Assembly: GCF_947487915.1 (NCBI RefSeq)
Contig: NZ_CANKYH010000012.1
Coordinates: forward strand, 18,211 to 82,210
Source: an uncultured Serinicoccus sp.
GTDB lineage: Bacteria; Actinomycetota; Actinomycetes; Actinomycetales; Dermatophilaceae
Direction of reading: 5' to 3'
DNA length: 64,000 nucleotides
Of this stretch, positions 29,111 through 39,779 are shown in pieces (positions within the stretch are counted from its first letter, which is position 1; each line of letters begins with the position of its first letter). The notes beneath the pieces are model-generated. The model was not told the origin of the DNA and ran no database searches. It worked only from the letters and a program-made list of their open reading frames with translations. The translations under genes and the position numbers were made by a program.

Positions 29111-29238
29111 GGGCGACTCCTTCGTGTTGTTGCGCGGCGCCAACCCGGGCCTGTTCACCGGGGCACTCTCGATCCGCGGCCGTCATGACGGCACCATTCA
29201 GGTTATCAGCGTGCGCCGGGGCGCCCTAATCTGAGCAG

Positions 29239-30234
29239 ATGCCCCGCCTGCGCACGGTCTCCCCCGCCTCCCCCGGCTGGACCCGCCGCCGGTCGGGCCG
29301 CGGCTTCACCTATCTCGACGCGCAGGGCGCCCGGCTCGGCGCCGAGGACGTGGCGCGGGTCAAGGCACTGGTCATCCCGCCGGCGTGGAAGGACGTGTGG
29401 ATCTGCCCGCACCCCCACGGCCACCTGCAGGCGGTCGGTACCGACGACGCCGGCCGTCGGCAGTACCTCTACCACCCCGCCTGGCGCGAGCAGCGCGACA
29501 AGCTCAAGTTCGAGCGGGTCCTCAAGGCCGCCGCCCGGCTCCCGGCGGCACGCCGCCGCATCATCCGGGACCTCGCGCTGGAGGGTATGCCGGTGCAGCG
29601 CGCCGAGGCGGTCGCGGTGCGCCTGCTCGACCTGGGCTACTTCCGTATCGGCAACGACGTCTACACCGACGCGCACGGCAGCTTCGGCCTCACGACGCTG
29701 GAGCGGCGGCACGTGCGGGCCCGCGGTGACGTCCTGGTCTTCTCCTTCGTCGGCAAGTCGGGGGTGGAGCACCGGGTCCAGATCGACGACCGCGACGTCA
29801 TCGCCGCGCTGGACCGGATGCGCCGGCGGCGCTCGGGGAACCGGCTGCTGGCCTACCAGGACGGGCGGCGCTGGATCGACCTGGACGCCGCCGCGGTCAA
29901 CGCCTACCTCGACGGGCTGCTCGGTGGCGAGCTCACGGCCAAGGACTTCCGCACCTGGCACGCCACGGTCCTCGCCGCGACCTCCCTGGCGCTGACGGAG
30001 GAGCCCGGCGACACCCGGACCTCGCGACGACGAGCGGTGCGGGCCGCCGTGGAGGAGGTGTCGGCATACCTCGGCAACACCCCGACGATCGCCCGCAACT
30101 CCTACATCGACCCCCGGGTCATCGACCTCTACGAGGCGGGGACGACGATCGCCGAGGCCGCCCGGCGACGACACCGCTCGCCGACGGCGAGGACGCGCGA
30201 CCTGGAGCGTGCCGTGCTAGAGATGCTGTCATGA
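29239..30234 (+). CDS. DNA topoisomerase IB (poxvirus-like)
   Basis: 331 residues. Relaxes supercoils through a 3'-phosphotyrosine intermediate. Visible: N-terminal RRRSGRGFTYLDAQG; IPPAWKDVWICPHPHGHLQAVGTDDAGRRQYLYH; and in the catalytic domain KLKFER, RIGNDVYTDAHGSFGLTTLERRHV, FSFVGKSGVEHRVQI, KDFRTWHATV and the nucleophile Y289 in TIARNSYIDPRV. All pentad residues (Arg, Lys, Arg, His, Tyr) have candidates. The stop overlaps the start of the PIG-L gene (ATGA). Confidence 0.94.
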   Translation: MPRLRTVSPASPGWTRRRSGRGFTYLDAQGARLGAEDVARVKALVIPPAWKDVWICPHPHGHLQAVGTDDAGRRQYLYHPAWREQRDKLKFERVLKAAARLPAARRRIIRDLALEGMPVQRAEAVAVRLLDLGYFRIGNDVYTDAHGSFGLTTLERRHVRARGDVLVFSFVGKSGVEHRVQIDDRDVIAALDRMRRRRSGNRLLAYQDGRRWIDLDAAAVNAYLDGLLGGELTAKDFRTWHATVLAATSLALTEEPGDTRTSRRRAVRAAVEEVSAYLGNTPTIARNSYIDPRVIDLYEAGTTIAEAARRRHRSPTARTRDLERAVLEMLS

Positions 30235-30965
30235 GCCTCACGACCTTCCCCCACGACTGGCAGCGGGCGCTGTGCATCGTCGCCCACCCCGACGACCTGG
30301 AGTACGGCACGGCGGCCGCCGTGGCGCGGTGGACCGAGGAGGGCAAGGACGTCACCTACCTCCTGGTCACCCGCGGTGAGGCGGGGATCGCCACCATGGC
30401 CCCGGCCGAGGCCGGCCCGCTGCGCGAGCAGGAGGAGCGGGACGGCGCCCGCGAGGTCGGTGTGGACGAGGTGCTCTTCCTCGAGGGCTTCTCCGACGGC
30501 GTGGTGGAGGCGGACCTGCGGCTGCGCCGTGAGCTGGCCCGGGTCATCCGCGACGTGCGGCCCGAGGTCGTCACGACCATCACCCACGCCGAGACCTTCC
30601 CCAACGGCGGCCTCAACCAGGCCGACCACCGGGCCGTGGGGCTGAGCGTGATCGACGCCGTCGCGGCCGCGGGCAACCGGTGGATCTTCCCCGAGCTCGT
30701 CACCGAGGGCCACGAGCCCTGGGACGGCGTGCGCTGGATCGCCTCCTCCGCCGGGCACTCCCCCACGCACGAGGTCGACGTCACCGGCACCTTCGAGCGC
30801 GGGGTCGCCTCGCTCGAGGCCCACCGCGAGTACCTCTCCGCGCTCGGTGCCGACTACCCCTCCCCGCGGGAGCTGCTCGGCAGCATCCTGGCCGATCCCG
30901 ACAGCGCCGGCGACGACGGCGTCCCCACGCGCTACCGCTGGGCCGCCCAGGTCTGGGAGCGCTGA
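30231..30965 (+). CDS. PIG-L family deacetylase
   Basis: 244 residues. Zinc-dependent N-deacetylase fold (LmbE-like). AHPDDLEYG at about residue 17 holds the zinc-binding HPDD motif and the last His is in AETFPNGGLNQADHRAVG (D-H-x-x-V/T). Relatives include mycothiol-pathway deacetylases (MshB, Mca). An assignment to mycothiol metabolism is not supported by neighbours. Translation is coupled to the topoisomerase gene. Confidence 0.88.
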   Translation: MSLTTFPHDWQRALCIVAHPDDLEYGTAAAVARWTEEGKDVTYLLVTRGEAGIATMAPAEAGPLREQEERDGAREVGVDEVLFLEGFSDGVVEADLRLRRELARVIRDVRPEVVTTITHAETFPNGGLNQADHRAVGLSVIDAVAAAGNRWIFPELVTEGHEPWDGVRWIASSAGHSPTHEVDVTGTFERGVASLEAHREYLSALGADYPSPRELLGSILADPDSAGDDGVPTRYRWAAQVWER

Positions 30966-30966
30966 G

Positions 30967-31094
30967 CCCGCCCTCCGGGGTCGGCGCCTGAGCAGAGAAA
31001 GGGGCCTCCCGCCCTCCAGGTCGGCGCCTGAGCAGAGAAAGGGGCCCGGGACAGCGGTCGGATCCCCTGCGTCGAGCCTGCTTCTCTGCTCAGG
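30967..31094. repeat. Duplicated 40-bp unit plus inverted partner, downstream flank of DUF559 gene
   Basis: A unit of about 40 bp occurs at 30967-31006 and again at 31008-31046 with nearly identical sequence; each contains CCTGAGCAGAGAAAGGGGC. The second copy pairs through CCTGAGCAGAGAA (31027-31039) with TTCTCTGCTCAGG (31082-31094), a perfect 13-bp stem with a 42-base loop. The same stem sequence recurs on the other side of the neighbouring DUF559 gene at 32168-32235. Confidence 0.85.
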
Positions 31095-31139
31095 TATGCC
31101 GGCGCCGGGGCGGGCGTCAGACCGGCGCGGGGGCGGGCG

Positions 31140-32099
31140 TCAGGCGGGGCGCCGGAGTGCTGCTCGCTGCAGGGCCGCGCGGATCCTGGCCCGGACGAGG
31201 TACGGACGGGCCAGGTCGTCCCAGGTGATCCGCACCACCTCGTAGCCGAGCTCCCTGAGCCGGTCCTCGCGCAGCTTCTCGGCGACCAGGACGTCCCGGT
31301 CGGTGTACTTCACCCGGCCGTCGAACTCGAGCAGGACTGCCGTCCCGCGCACCCGGAAGTCCGCGCGGCCCACCAGCCAGCCGGCGGGGTCGCGGATCTC
31401 GACCTGGCACTCGACCGCGATGCCGAGCAGGTGCAGCAACCAGGCCGTGCGCGACTCCCCGGCGCTCTCCCGGGTCCCGTCCGCCAGCTCCGCCACGAGC
31501 CGCGCTGCGGGCCGGTCGCGCTGCAGGCACGACAGGCCGACCAGGGTGCGGAGCTCCTCCGGGGTGGCGACCCCGGCCCGGAGGGCCGAGTCGGCCGCCA
31601 CCAGCCCGGCCTCCGCGCCGTGGACGACCGCCTCCTGGAGGGAGGCGAGGGCGGGCCGGACCGACGGCATACCGTCCTGCTCGGTGACCTGGTCGACCGG
31701 CACGGGGGCGTGAACCCACAGGCCGCCCGACCTGTGCCCGCGCCCGCAGCCCACGCGGCTCGCGTGCACCTCGTCGTCGACGCCGAACACGTCCAAGCCT
31801 CGCTCGGCCATGGCGCTGCGGTGACTGAGCGCCACCTGTCCGGGGCTGGTGCCGAGCGAGGGCAACGAGCCGGCGACCGCACGTGCCCGCAGCCGGTGCC
31901 GCTCCCACGGGGCCGAGTCGTCCCAGACGCGGCGGTCGACGAAGACCTCCCGGCGCAGCCGCAGCAGCACCCCCGCGGCGACGTGGCTCCGGATGACCTT
32001 GTCGGACACGCCGAGGCGGTGCAGCTCGGCCGTCGTGACACCGTCCGGTCGAGCCTGCAGCAGCTGGCGGACGACGGGGTCCGTGGCATCCCTCCCCAT
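31140..32099 (-). CDS. AbiEi-like/DUF559 protein with endonuclease-fold C-terminus
   Basis: 319 residues from an ATG at 32099; a TTG 48 bp upstream is less likely. The N-terminal part (residues 1-50) looks like a winged-helix antitoxin-type domain (TTAELHRLGVSDKVIRSHVAAGVLLRLRREVFV). The C-terminal DUF559/Vsr-like domain has ADFRVRGTAVLLEFDGRVKYTD and LRELGYEVVRITWDDL, in which D-x(n)-E-F/Y-D-G-x-x-K resembles the PD-(D/E)xK nuclease core. Such genes are solitary and multi-copy in actinobacterial genomes, and their role is not established. It is bracketed by related inverted repeats and shares a TGTGGACAA element with the second copy at the right end. Confidence 0.8.
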   Translation of the reverse strand: MGRDATDPVVRQLLQARPDGVTTAELHRLGVSDKVIRSHVAAGVLLRLRREVFVDRRVWDDSAPWERHRLRARAVAGSLPSLGTSPGQVALSHRSAMAERGLDVFGVDDEVHASRVGCGRGHRSGGLWVHAPVPVDQVTEQDGMPSVRPALASLQEAVVHGAEAGLVAADSALRAGVATPEELRTLVGLSCLQRDRPAARLVAELADGTRESAGESRTAWLLHLLGIAVECQVEIRDPAGWLVGRADFRVRGTAVLLEFDGRVKYTDRDVLVAEKLREDRLRELGYEVVRITWDDLARPYLVRARIRAALQRAALRRPA

Positions 32100-32137
32100 G
32101 GGACCAGCCTGCCCTGCCGGGCCGGCCTGCTCGGGGG

Positions 32138-32147
32138 TTGTCCACAA
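32138..32147 (-). promoter_or_regulatory. TGTGGACAA element 38 bp before the DUF559 start
   Basis: On the gene's strand TTGTGGACAA; the same nonamer precedes the other DUF559 gene at almost the same distance (39 bp). It matches an actinobacterial DnaA box (TTGTCCACA on the plus strand) and could also serve as a -35-like element. A single copy does not indicate an origin. Confidence 0.4.
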
Positions 32148-32167
32148 CGGCCACCCCCGGGAGCGAA

Positions 32168-32235
32168 CCTGAGCAAAGAAGAGTCCCCGAGGCAGGGGTT
32201 GCGACCCCTGTCTGGGGCGCCTTTCTCTGCTCAGG
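32168..32235. repeat. Long hairpin with CCTGAGCA...TGCTCAGG ends, upstream flank of DUF559 gene
   Basis: CCTGAGCAAAGAA (32168-32180) pairs with TTCTCTGCTCAGG (32223-32235) with one mismatch. Inside, TCCCC...CAGGGGT pairs with ACCCCTG...GGGG around a TGCG loop, making an almost fully paired stem of about 30 bp. Outer arms are the same as in the 31.0-kb repeat; loops differ. Between here and the glycosylase gene lie GC-rich GGGGCC-type short repeats. Confidence 0.85.
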
Positions 32236-32324
32236 CGCCTCAGGATGGCCGGAGGCCCGGGCGGCGGGGCCGGGGCCGGGCGGGCAGGAGCAGGAGCCGG
32301 GGCCGGGGCCGGGTGTGCGGGTCG

Positions 32325-33161
32325 TCAGGTGCGTCGCTGGCAGTTGCCGCACCAGAAGAGGTTGCGGCCGGCGACGACCTTGTGCCGCACGACCGAGCCG
32401 CAGCGCAGGCAGGGCAGCCCGGTGCGCTGGTAGACCGCGAACTCGCGCGGCACCACAGGCTCCTCCCCCCGGTCCAGGGCGGCCTCGGTGTCCTCCAGCA
32501 CGTCGTCGAGCGTGATGATGGTGCCGGTGCGCACCCCGAACGGCATGAGCCGCACGAGGTCGTCCCAGATGAGCTGCCACGAGGCCTGCTTGAGCGACCT
32601 CCCCGGCCGCAGCGGGTGCAGCCGGTGGCGCCACAGCACCTCGCACCGGTAGATGTTGCCGACCCCGGCGAGGACGGTCTGGTCCATGAGCAGCTCGGCC
32701 ACGGTCTTTCCCGAGCGCGTGATCGTGCGGTATGCCGCGTCCGGGTCGTTGAGGTCGCTCACCGGCTGCAGCGGGTCGGGTCCCTGGCGCAGGACCAGCC
32801 GGTCGACCTCCGCCTCGTCCACGACCTGGCAGGCCATGGGCCCGCGCAGGTCCGCGACGTGGGCCTCGGAGAGCAGCCGCAGCCGCACCTGGCCGGTCGC
32901 CGGGGGCTCCTGGCCGACCGGGTCGACCGGCAGCACGAACCACTTGCCGATGAGCCCGAGGTGCACGTAGAGCGTCCGCCCACCGGCGAAGTCGACGAAG
33001 AGCAGCTTGCCGTGCGCCCACGCGCGCTCCAGCACGGACCCGTCGAGCTGCCCAGCCCCCTCGGCGAAGCGCCCCTGGGGGCTGCTCACGGCGGGGACGC
33101 TGCCGCCGAAGGCGTCGTCCAGCGAGCGCGCCAGGCGGTGCAGCGTGTGACCCTCGGGCAT
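32325..33161 (-). CDS. nei: Fpg/Nei-family DNA glycosylase (endonuclease VIII-like)
   Basis: 278 residues. Removes oxidised pyrimidines or purines and nicks the abasic site. N-terminal MPEGHT (catalytic Pro2, Glu3) is of the Nei type, not the MPELPE of Fpg. VLAGVGNIYRCEVLWRH is the helix-two-turn-helix region, and the C-terminal zinc finger is CLRCGSVVRHKVVAGRNLFWCGNC. The catalytic Lys of the beta-hairpin is probably in HGKLLFVDF. It is monocistronic; upstream 47 bp lead to the convergent-oriented PepSY gene on the same strand. Confidence 0.93.
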   Translation of the reverse strand: MPEGHTLHRLARSLDDAFGGSVPAVSSPQGRFAEGAGQLDGSVLERAWAHGKLLFVDFAGGRTLYVHLGLIGKWFVLPVDPVGQEPPATGQVRLRLLSEAHVADLRGPMACQVVDEAEVDRLVLRQGPDPLQPVSDLNDPDAAYRTITRSGKTVAELLMDQTVLAGVGNIYRCEVLWRHRLHPLRPGRSLKQASWQLIWDDLVRLMPFGVRTGTIITLDDVLEDTEAALDRGEEPVVPREFAVYQRTGLPCLRCGSVVRHKVVAGRNLFWCGNCQRRT

Positions 33162-33207
33162 GGGCTGATGCTCTCAGGTGCCCCGGGAGGCCCGACACCC
33201 AGCCCGG

Positions 33208-33834
33208 TCAGTCGTCGGTGCTGAGCACCTCGCCCGTCACCGCGTCCACCCGGACGTCGACGTCGTCCCCGGGGCCGGAGCCGAGGTCCACCGACACCTC
33301 CCAGGACGGGTCGCCCTCCTCCTCGAGGGTGGCGTCGTCCAGGGTGCCGCCGACCTCGTCGACGGCGGTGGTGATGGCCTCCTCGAGGGACACCTGCGCC
33401 GCGTCCACGGCCGCCCGGTCCTCGGCGTCCAGGTCGTCCTCCTCCACCCGGGTCACAGCACCGTCCGCGTCCACCTCCACCGTCACCGACCGCTCGTCGA
33501 CCCGCAGGTCGACCTCCCAGGTGCCGTCGTCATCGCCGTCGATCTCGTATGCCGTGCCGCCGGTCTCCCGCTGCGCCACCTCGATCGCGGCGAGGGAGGC
33601 CGCGGTGACGTCGTCGCCGGCGTCCGCACCCTGGGTACCCTGCCCGTCGGTGTCACCCGTGTCGGTCCCCCCGGCAGCGTTGTCGTCACCGCCGGTCCCG
33701 GAGGAGTCGTCGGTCGGCGCCGCGGTGGCCTCGATGCCGTCGGTGGCGCCGCCGGTGCCGCCGCAGGCGGAGAGGGTCAGCGCCAGGGCGAGGGCCAGGG
33801 CGGTCGTGGTTCGGGGGGCTCGGGAGATCCTCAT
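33208..33834 (-). CDS. PepSY-domain lipoprotein
   Basis: 208 residues from the ATG at 33834. A signal with basic start RISRAPRTT, hydrophobic ALALALALTL and lipobox LSAC predicts export and lipidation. An Asp/Gly/Thr-rich linker follows, then two PepSY repeats (about 75-135 and 140-208), each containing the A-I/L-x-V...TGGTAYEIDGDDDGTWEVDLRV pattern; the protein ends DVRVDAVTGEVLSTDD. PepSY proteins act as extracytoplasmic inhibitors or chaperone-like domains. A GTG 18 bp upstream is an alternative start. The start codon lies in a CCTCATGAGG palindrome. Confidence 0.86.
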   Translation of the reverse strand: MRISRAPRTTTALALALALTLSACGGTGGATDGIEATAAPTDDSSGTGGDDNAAGGTDTGDTDGQGTQGADAGDDVTAASLAAIEVAQRETGGTAYEIDGDDDGTWEVDLRVDERSVTVEVDADGAVTRVEEDDLDAEDRAAVDAAQVSLEEAITTAVDEVGGTLDDATLEEEGDPSWEVSVDLGSGPGDDVDVRVDAVTGEVLSTDD

Positions 33835-33867
33835 GAGGACCAGCCTGGACACCGCGGATGAGGGCGG

Positions 33868-33879
33868 CTCTCATGAGAG
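33868..33879. promoter_or_regulatory. 12-bp palindrome CTCTCATGAGAG before the PepSY gene
   Basis: A perfect palindrome 33 bp upstream of the PepSY start, with a further CTCTCA half-site at 33882-33887 and a related CTCATGAG at the start codon. It is within the 57 bp separating ppc from the PepSY gene, so an operator or a short ppc terminator are both possible. Confidence 0.4.
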
Positions 33880-33891
33880 TCCTCTCACCGA

Positions 33892-36684
<2,793 letters not shown>

Positions 36685-36694
36685 GGGGTCGACC

Positions 36695-37231
36695 CTACGG
36701 CAACCGTGACCGACCCTCCGCAACGATCCCGGGCTCGTCGACGTCCTCGCGCAGGGCCAGCTCGAACCAGTCGCACCCGTGCCACCGGCCGAACTTGCGG
36801 CCCACCCGGGTGAAGGCCCCCACCTGACGGAAGCCGAGGGACCGGTGCAGCGCCGCGCTGGCCGGGTTGGGCGGGGTCGTGCCGGCCACCGCCGTGCCGT
36901 AGCCGAGCTCGCGCAGCCGGTCGAGCAGGGCGGCGTAGAGCGGGCGCCCGAGCCCCTGCCCCGCGGCGTCCTGAGCGAGGAAGATGCTCGTCTCGGCGGT
37001 GCGCGCGTAGGCCCTGCGGGCGCGGTAGCCGCCGGCGTAGGCATACCCCAGGACGACGCCGTGACGCTCGGTGACCAGCCAGACGTGGGCACGCTGCGCG
37101 GCGGCGATGCGACGGGCGAGCTCGTCGGCCCCCGGCGGCTCGGTCTCGAAGGTGACGGAGGTGCCCGTGACGTAGGGCGCGTAGATCGCCGAGCACCGCC
37201 CGGCGTCCTCCGGGCGCGCATCCCGGATCAC
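36695..37231 (-). CDS. GNAT acetyltransferase of the phosphinothricin/methionine-sulfoximine type
   Basis: 178 residues from a GTG overlapping the PBP2 stop by 4 bp. [32 protein letters not shown] is the typical Pat/MddA opening; [21 protein letters not shown] and [48 protein letters not shown] complete the acetyl-CoA domain. Such enzymes acetylate glutamine-analogue toxins or aminoacyl-like compounds. It occupies the place where rodA often follows mrdA, which is unusual, and being overlapped with mrdA it must be expressed with the cell-shape genes. Confidence 0.88.
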   Translation of the reverse strand: MIRDARPEDAGRCSAIYAPYVTGTSVTFETEPPGADELARRIAAAQRAHVWLVTERHGVVLGYAYAGGYRARRAYARTAETSIFLAQDAAGQGLGRPLYAALLDRLRELGYGTAVAGTTPPNPASAALHRSLGFRQVGAFTRVGRKFGRWHGCDWFELALREDVDEPGIVAEGRSRLP

Positions 37232-39297
37232 GGCTCCACCTCGCGCAGGGTCTCCCAGATCTGGCGCACCGCCGGCGCCGCGGTGTCCGACCCGATGCCA
37301 CCCTCCTCGACGACGACGAGCACGACGTACTCGGGCTCGTCGGCGGGCCCGTAGGAGGCGAACCACGAGGTCGCCTGGCGGCCGAAGGACTCGGCCGACC
37401 CGGTCTTGCCGGCCAGGGGGTAGTCGGCGCTCGGCCAGCCGGCGAAGGCCGCCGCGCCGGTCCCCTCCGTGACGACCCCCTCCAGCCCGTCCCGCACGAT
37501 CTGCCACGTCTCCTCGTCCAGCGAGACCCGGCCCTGGTCCGGCGCCTCGATCTGCTCCACCACGCTGCCGTCCGGGCGGACCAGCGCGTCCGCCACCTGC
37601 GGCGTGACGAGCCGCCCCCCGTTGGCGACGGCGGCGTAGACGACCGCCATCTGCAGCGGGGTCGTCGCGACGTCGCCCTGCCCGATGGAGAAGTTCACCG
37701 CGTCGCCGGGTCGCCAGCGGGCGCCGTCGACGCAGTTCTCCTGCGCCAGCTGCTCGAGGAACTCGCGGCGCTCCTCGTCGTCCACCTCCGGGTAGCCCTC
37801 CTCGGCCCGCCGGCAGACGTCCTCGCGGGTGCTCTCCCAGTAGTCCTGCTTCCACCGCCGCGAGGGCAGGGTGCCCGCCTCCTCGCCCGGCACGTCTACC
37901 CCGGTGCGCTGCCCGAGGCCGAAGCCCCGCGCCACCGCGAGGAAGCGGTCGCTGGCGTCGGCGTCCGCGCCCGCGTCCTGCAGATCGCGCCAGTGGTCGT
38001 AGGCCCAGCGGTAGAAGGTCGTGTCGCAGGAGACCTCGAGGATGCGGCGCAGCCCGATCTCGCCGTAGGCCTCGGACTCGTAGTTGGTGAACCGCTGGCC
38101 GGCGATGGAGACCGCGCCGGGGCAGGAGTACTCCCCCTCGGGGTCGATGCCGGTCTGCAGCGCAGCGGGGAGGGTGACGACCTTGAACGTCGAGGCCGGC
38201 GGGTAGGTCTCCCCGACCACGCGGTTGACGAGGGGGGCTCCGCGGTCGGCGTCGAGCAGCCGGGCGTACTCCCCGGCGCTCACGCCGCGGCTCCAGACCC
38301 CCGGGTCGTAGGTGGGGAAGCTCGCGGCGGCGAGCACGGCCCCGGTGCCGGGGCGCAGGACGACGGCGGCTCCACTGGTCGCCGGGGCGCCCGCGCGGCG
38401 CGCGGCCCGTACGGCCTCCACCAGGGCCTGCTCGGCGGCGGCCTGGACCCGGACGTCGAGGTGGGTGAGCAGGTCGGCCCCCTGGACGGGGTCGGTGCGC
38501 CCGAGCGTGCCGGTGACCACCCCGCGCGGGTCGACGGTGAGGGTGGTGCGCCCCGGTATGCCGCGCAGGCCCTCGTCGTAGACCGCCTCGAGCCCGGCGC
38601 GGCCCAGCCACGCCTGCGCGTCCAGCCCGTCCTCCGAGGCCTCGACCTCCTCGAGCGTCGGACGGCCCAGGTAGCCCACGAGGTGCGCCGCGTTGACCCC
38701 CTCCGGCGCGGGGTAGTTACGGACCGGGATGCTCTCGACCTCGATGCCGGGGTAGTCCTCGGGCCGCTCCAGCAGGGCCAGGGCGTCCACCGGGTCGACG
38801 TCGTAGACGAGCGGGACCGGGAGGTAGGGGGAACCCGAGAAGCAGAACGGCACCGGCGGCGCGCCCTCCGTGCCGCACAGGCGGGTGCGACCCCACAGCT
38901 CCTCCTGCGGACGCCGCAGGGCGTCGGCCACGGAGGCCACGAGGTCAGCACCCCCGTCGTCCGCCTCCAGCAGGACCTGGGGGTCGACCGTCACGACCGA
39001 GCTGGCGGCGTTCGCGACGACAGGCGTGCCGTCGGCGGCCAGCACCCGGCCCCGCAGGGCCGGCGTGAGGATCTCCCGTGTGCTCACCTCGGCCGCCTGC
39101 ACCGCGAGCTCCTCGTGCTGGCCGAGCTGCAGCTGTCCGAGCCGACCGGCCAGCAGCCCGCCCAGGGCGAGCACGGCCACGAGCACGACCCACAGGGCTC
39201 CCGTGGAGCGACGGCGCCGGACCCGGCGGGGGGTCAGAGCCGGCCGGGGGACGCGGGTGGCCGCCCGGCCCCGGCGGGGGGTGGGGCGGGTGGTCAC
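37228..39297 (-). CDS. mrdA: Penicillin-binding protein 2 (elongation transpeptidase)
   Basis: 689 residues from a GTG at 39297 that overlaps mreD by 4 bp. An Arg-rich cytoplasmic start (about 1-30) is followed by one membrane anchor (STGALWVVLVAVLALGGLLAG). The PBP dimerisation domain covers about 60-240, and the transpeptidase has PASTFKVV (active-site S-x-x-K), SCDTTFYRW region with the S-x-N equivalent, and KTGSAESFG (KTG). An insertion of about 55 residues with two Cys lies between the second and third motif (KQDYWESTREDVCRR...ENCVDG), as in several actinobacteria. rodA is not adjacent. Confidence 0.93.
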   Translation of the reverse strand: MTTRPTPRRGRAATRVPRPALTPRRVRRRRSTGALWVVLVAVLALGGLLAGRLGQLQLGQHEELAVQAAEVSTREILTPALRGRVLAADGTPVVANAASSVVTVDPQVLLEADDGGADLVASVADALRRPQEELWGRTRLCGTEGAPPVPFCFSGSPYLPVPLVYDVDPVDALALLERPEDYPGIEVESIPVRNYPAPEGVNAAHLVGYLGRPTLEEVEASEDGLDAQAWLGRAGLEAVYDEGLRGIPGRTTLTVDPRGVVTGTLGRTDPVQGADLLTHLDVRVQAAAEQALVEAVRAARRAGAPATSGAAVVLRPGTGAVLAAASFPTYDPGVWSRGVSAGEYARLLDADRGAPLVNRVVGETYPPASTFKVVTLPAALQTGIDPEGEYSCPGAVSIAGQRFTNYESEAYGEIGLRRILEVSCDTTFYRWAYDHWRDLQDAGADADASDRFLAVARGFGLGQRTGVDVPGEEAGTLPSRRWKQDYWESTREDVCRRAEEGYPEVDDEERREFLEQLAQENCVDGARWRPGDAVNFSIGQGDVATTPLQMAVVYAAVANGGRLVTPQVADALVRPDGSVVEQIEAPDQGRVSLDEETWQIVRDGLEGVVTEGTGAAAFAGWPSADYPLAGKTGSAESFGRQATSWFASYGPADEPEYVVLVVVEEGGIGSDTAAPAVRQIWETLREVEP

Positions 39298-39779
39298 GCC
39301 CACCCCCGCTGCGTCATCCAGCGCTCCAGCCGCATGACCACCGGCAGCACGAGGACGGCCACCAGCATCGTCACGGCCAGGGTCCAGGCCAGCTCGCCCG
39401 GCAGGGCCCGCCCGACGCCCGCCGCCGCCGCCACGCCCCGGACGCCCAGCACCAGCGCCGCCGCCAGACCGGTCGCGACCCACGGGAGGACCGGCGACAG
39501 GACGAGCTGGCGGCGGACCGCCCCCAGCCCCAGACCGACGGCCGCGTAGACGAGGGCGCCCGCGCCGAGCGGCGCGGCCCCGGGAGGCACCACGTCGACG
39601 AGCCAGCCCCCGGCCAGCCCGACCAGGAGACCGACCGGGGGCGGGTGCAGCAGCGCCACCCCCGCGACGACGAGCAGCACCAGGTCCGGCCGGGCCAGGC
39701 CGGCGGGCCAGGCGCTCGGCAGCAGGACCGCGGCCAGCAGGAGCGCCCCGCGGACGAGCGGGCCCAGCACGCGGATCAT
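39294..39779 (-). CDS. mreD: Rod shape-determining protein MreD
   Basis: 161 residues, five hydrophobic segments. Small integral membrane protein joining MreC to the elongation complex. The sequence is poorly conserved in the family; position between mreC and mrdA and topology support it. ATGA overlap with mreC upstream and GTGA overlap with mrdA downstream. Confidence 0.85.
   Translation of the reverse strand: MIRVLGPLVRGALLLAAVLLPSAWPAGLARPDLVLLVVAGVALLHPPPVGLLVGLAGGWLVDVVPPGAAPLGAGALVYAAVGLGLGAVRRQLVLSPVLPWVATGLAAALVLGVRGVAAAAGVGRALPGELAWTLAVTMLVAVLVLPVVMRLERWMTQRGWA

Noticed and set aside
26195..29188. A 997-codon open frame opposite pnp and rpsO
   Set aside because: Antisense to two highly conserved genes; composition is that of mirrored codon bias with no recognisable domain.
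32138..32147. DnaA-box-like sequence considered as an origin of replication
   Set aside because: Only isolated single copies exist (here and at 62.87 kb); no dnaA, dnaN, AT-rich unwinding region or box cluster.
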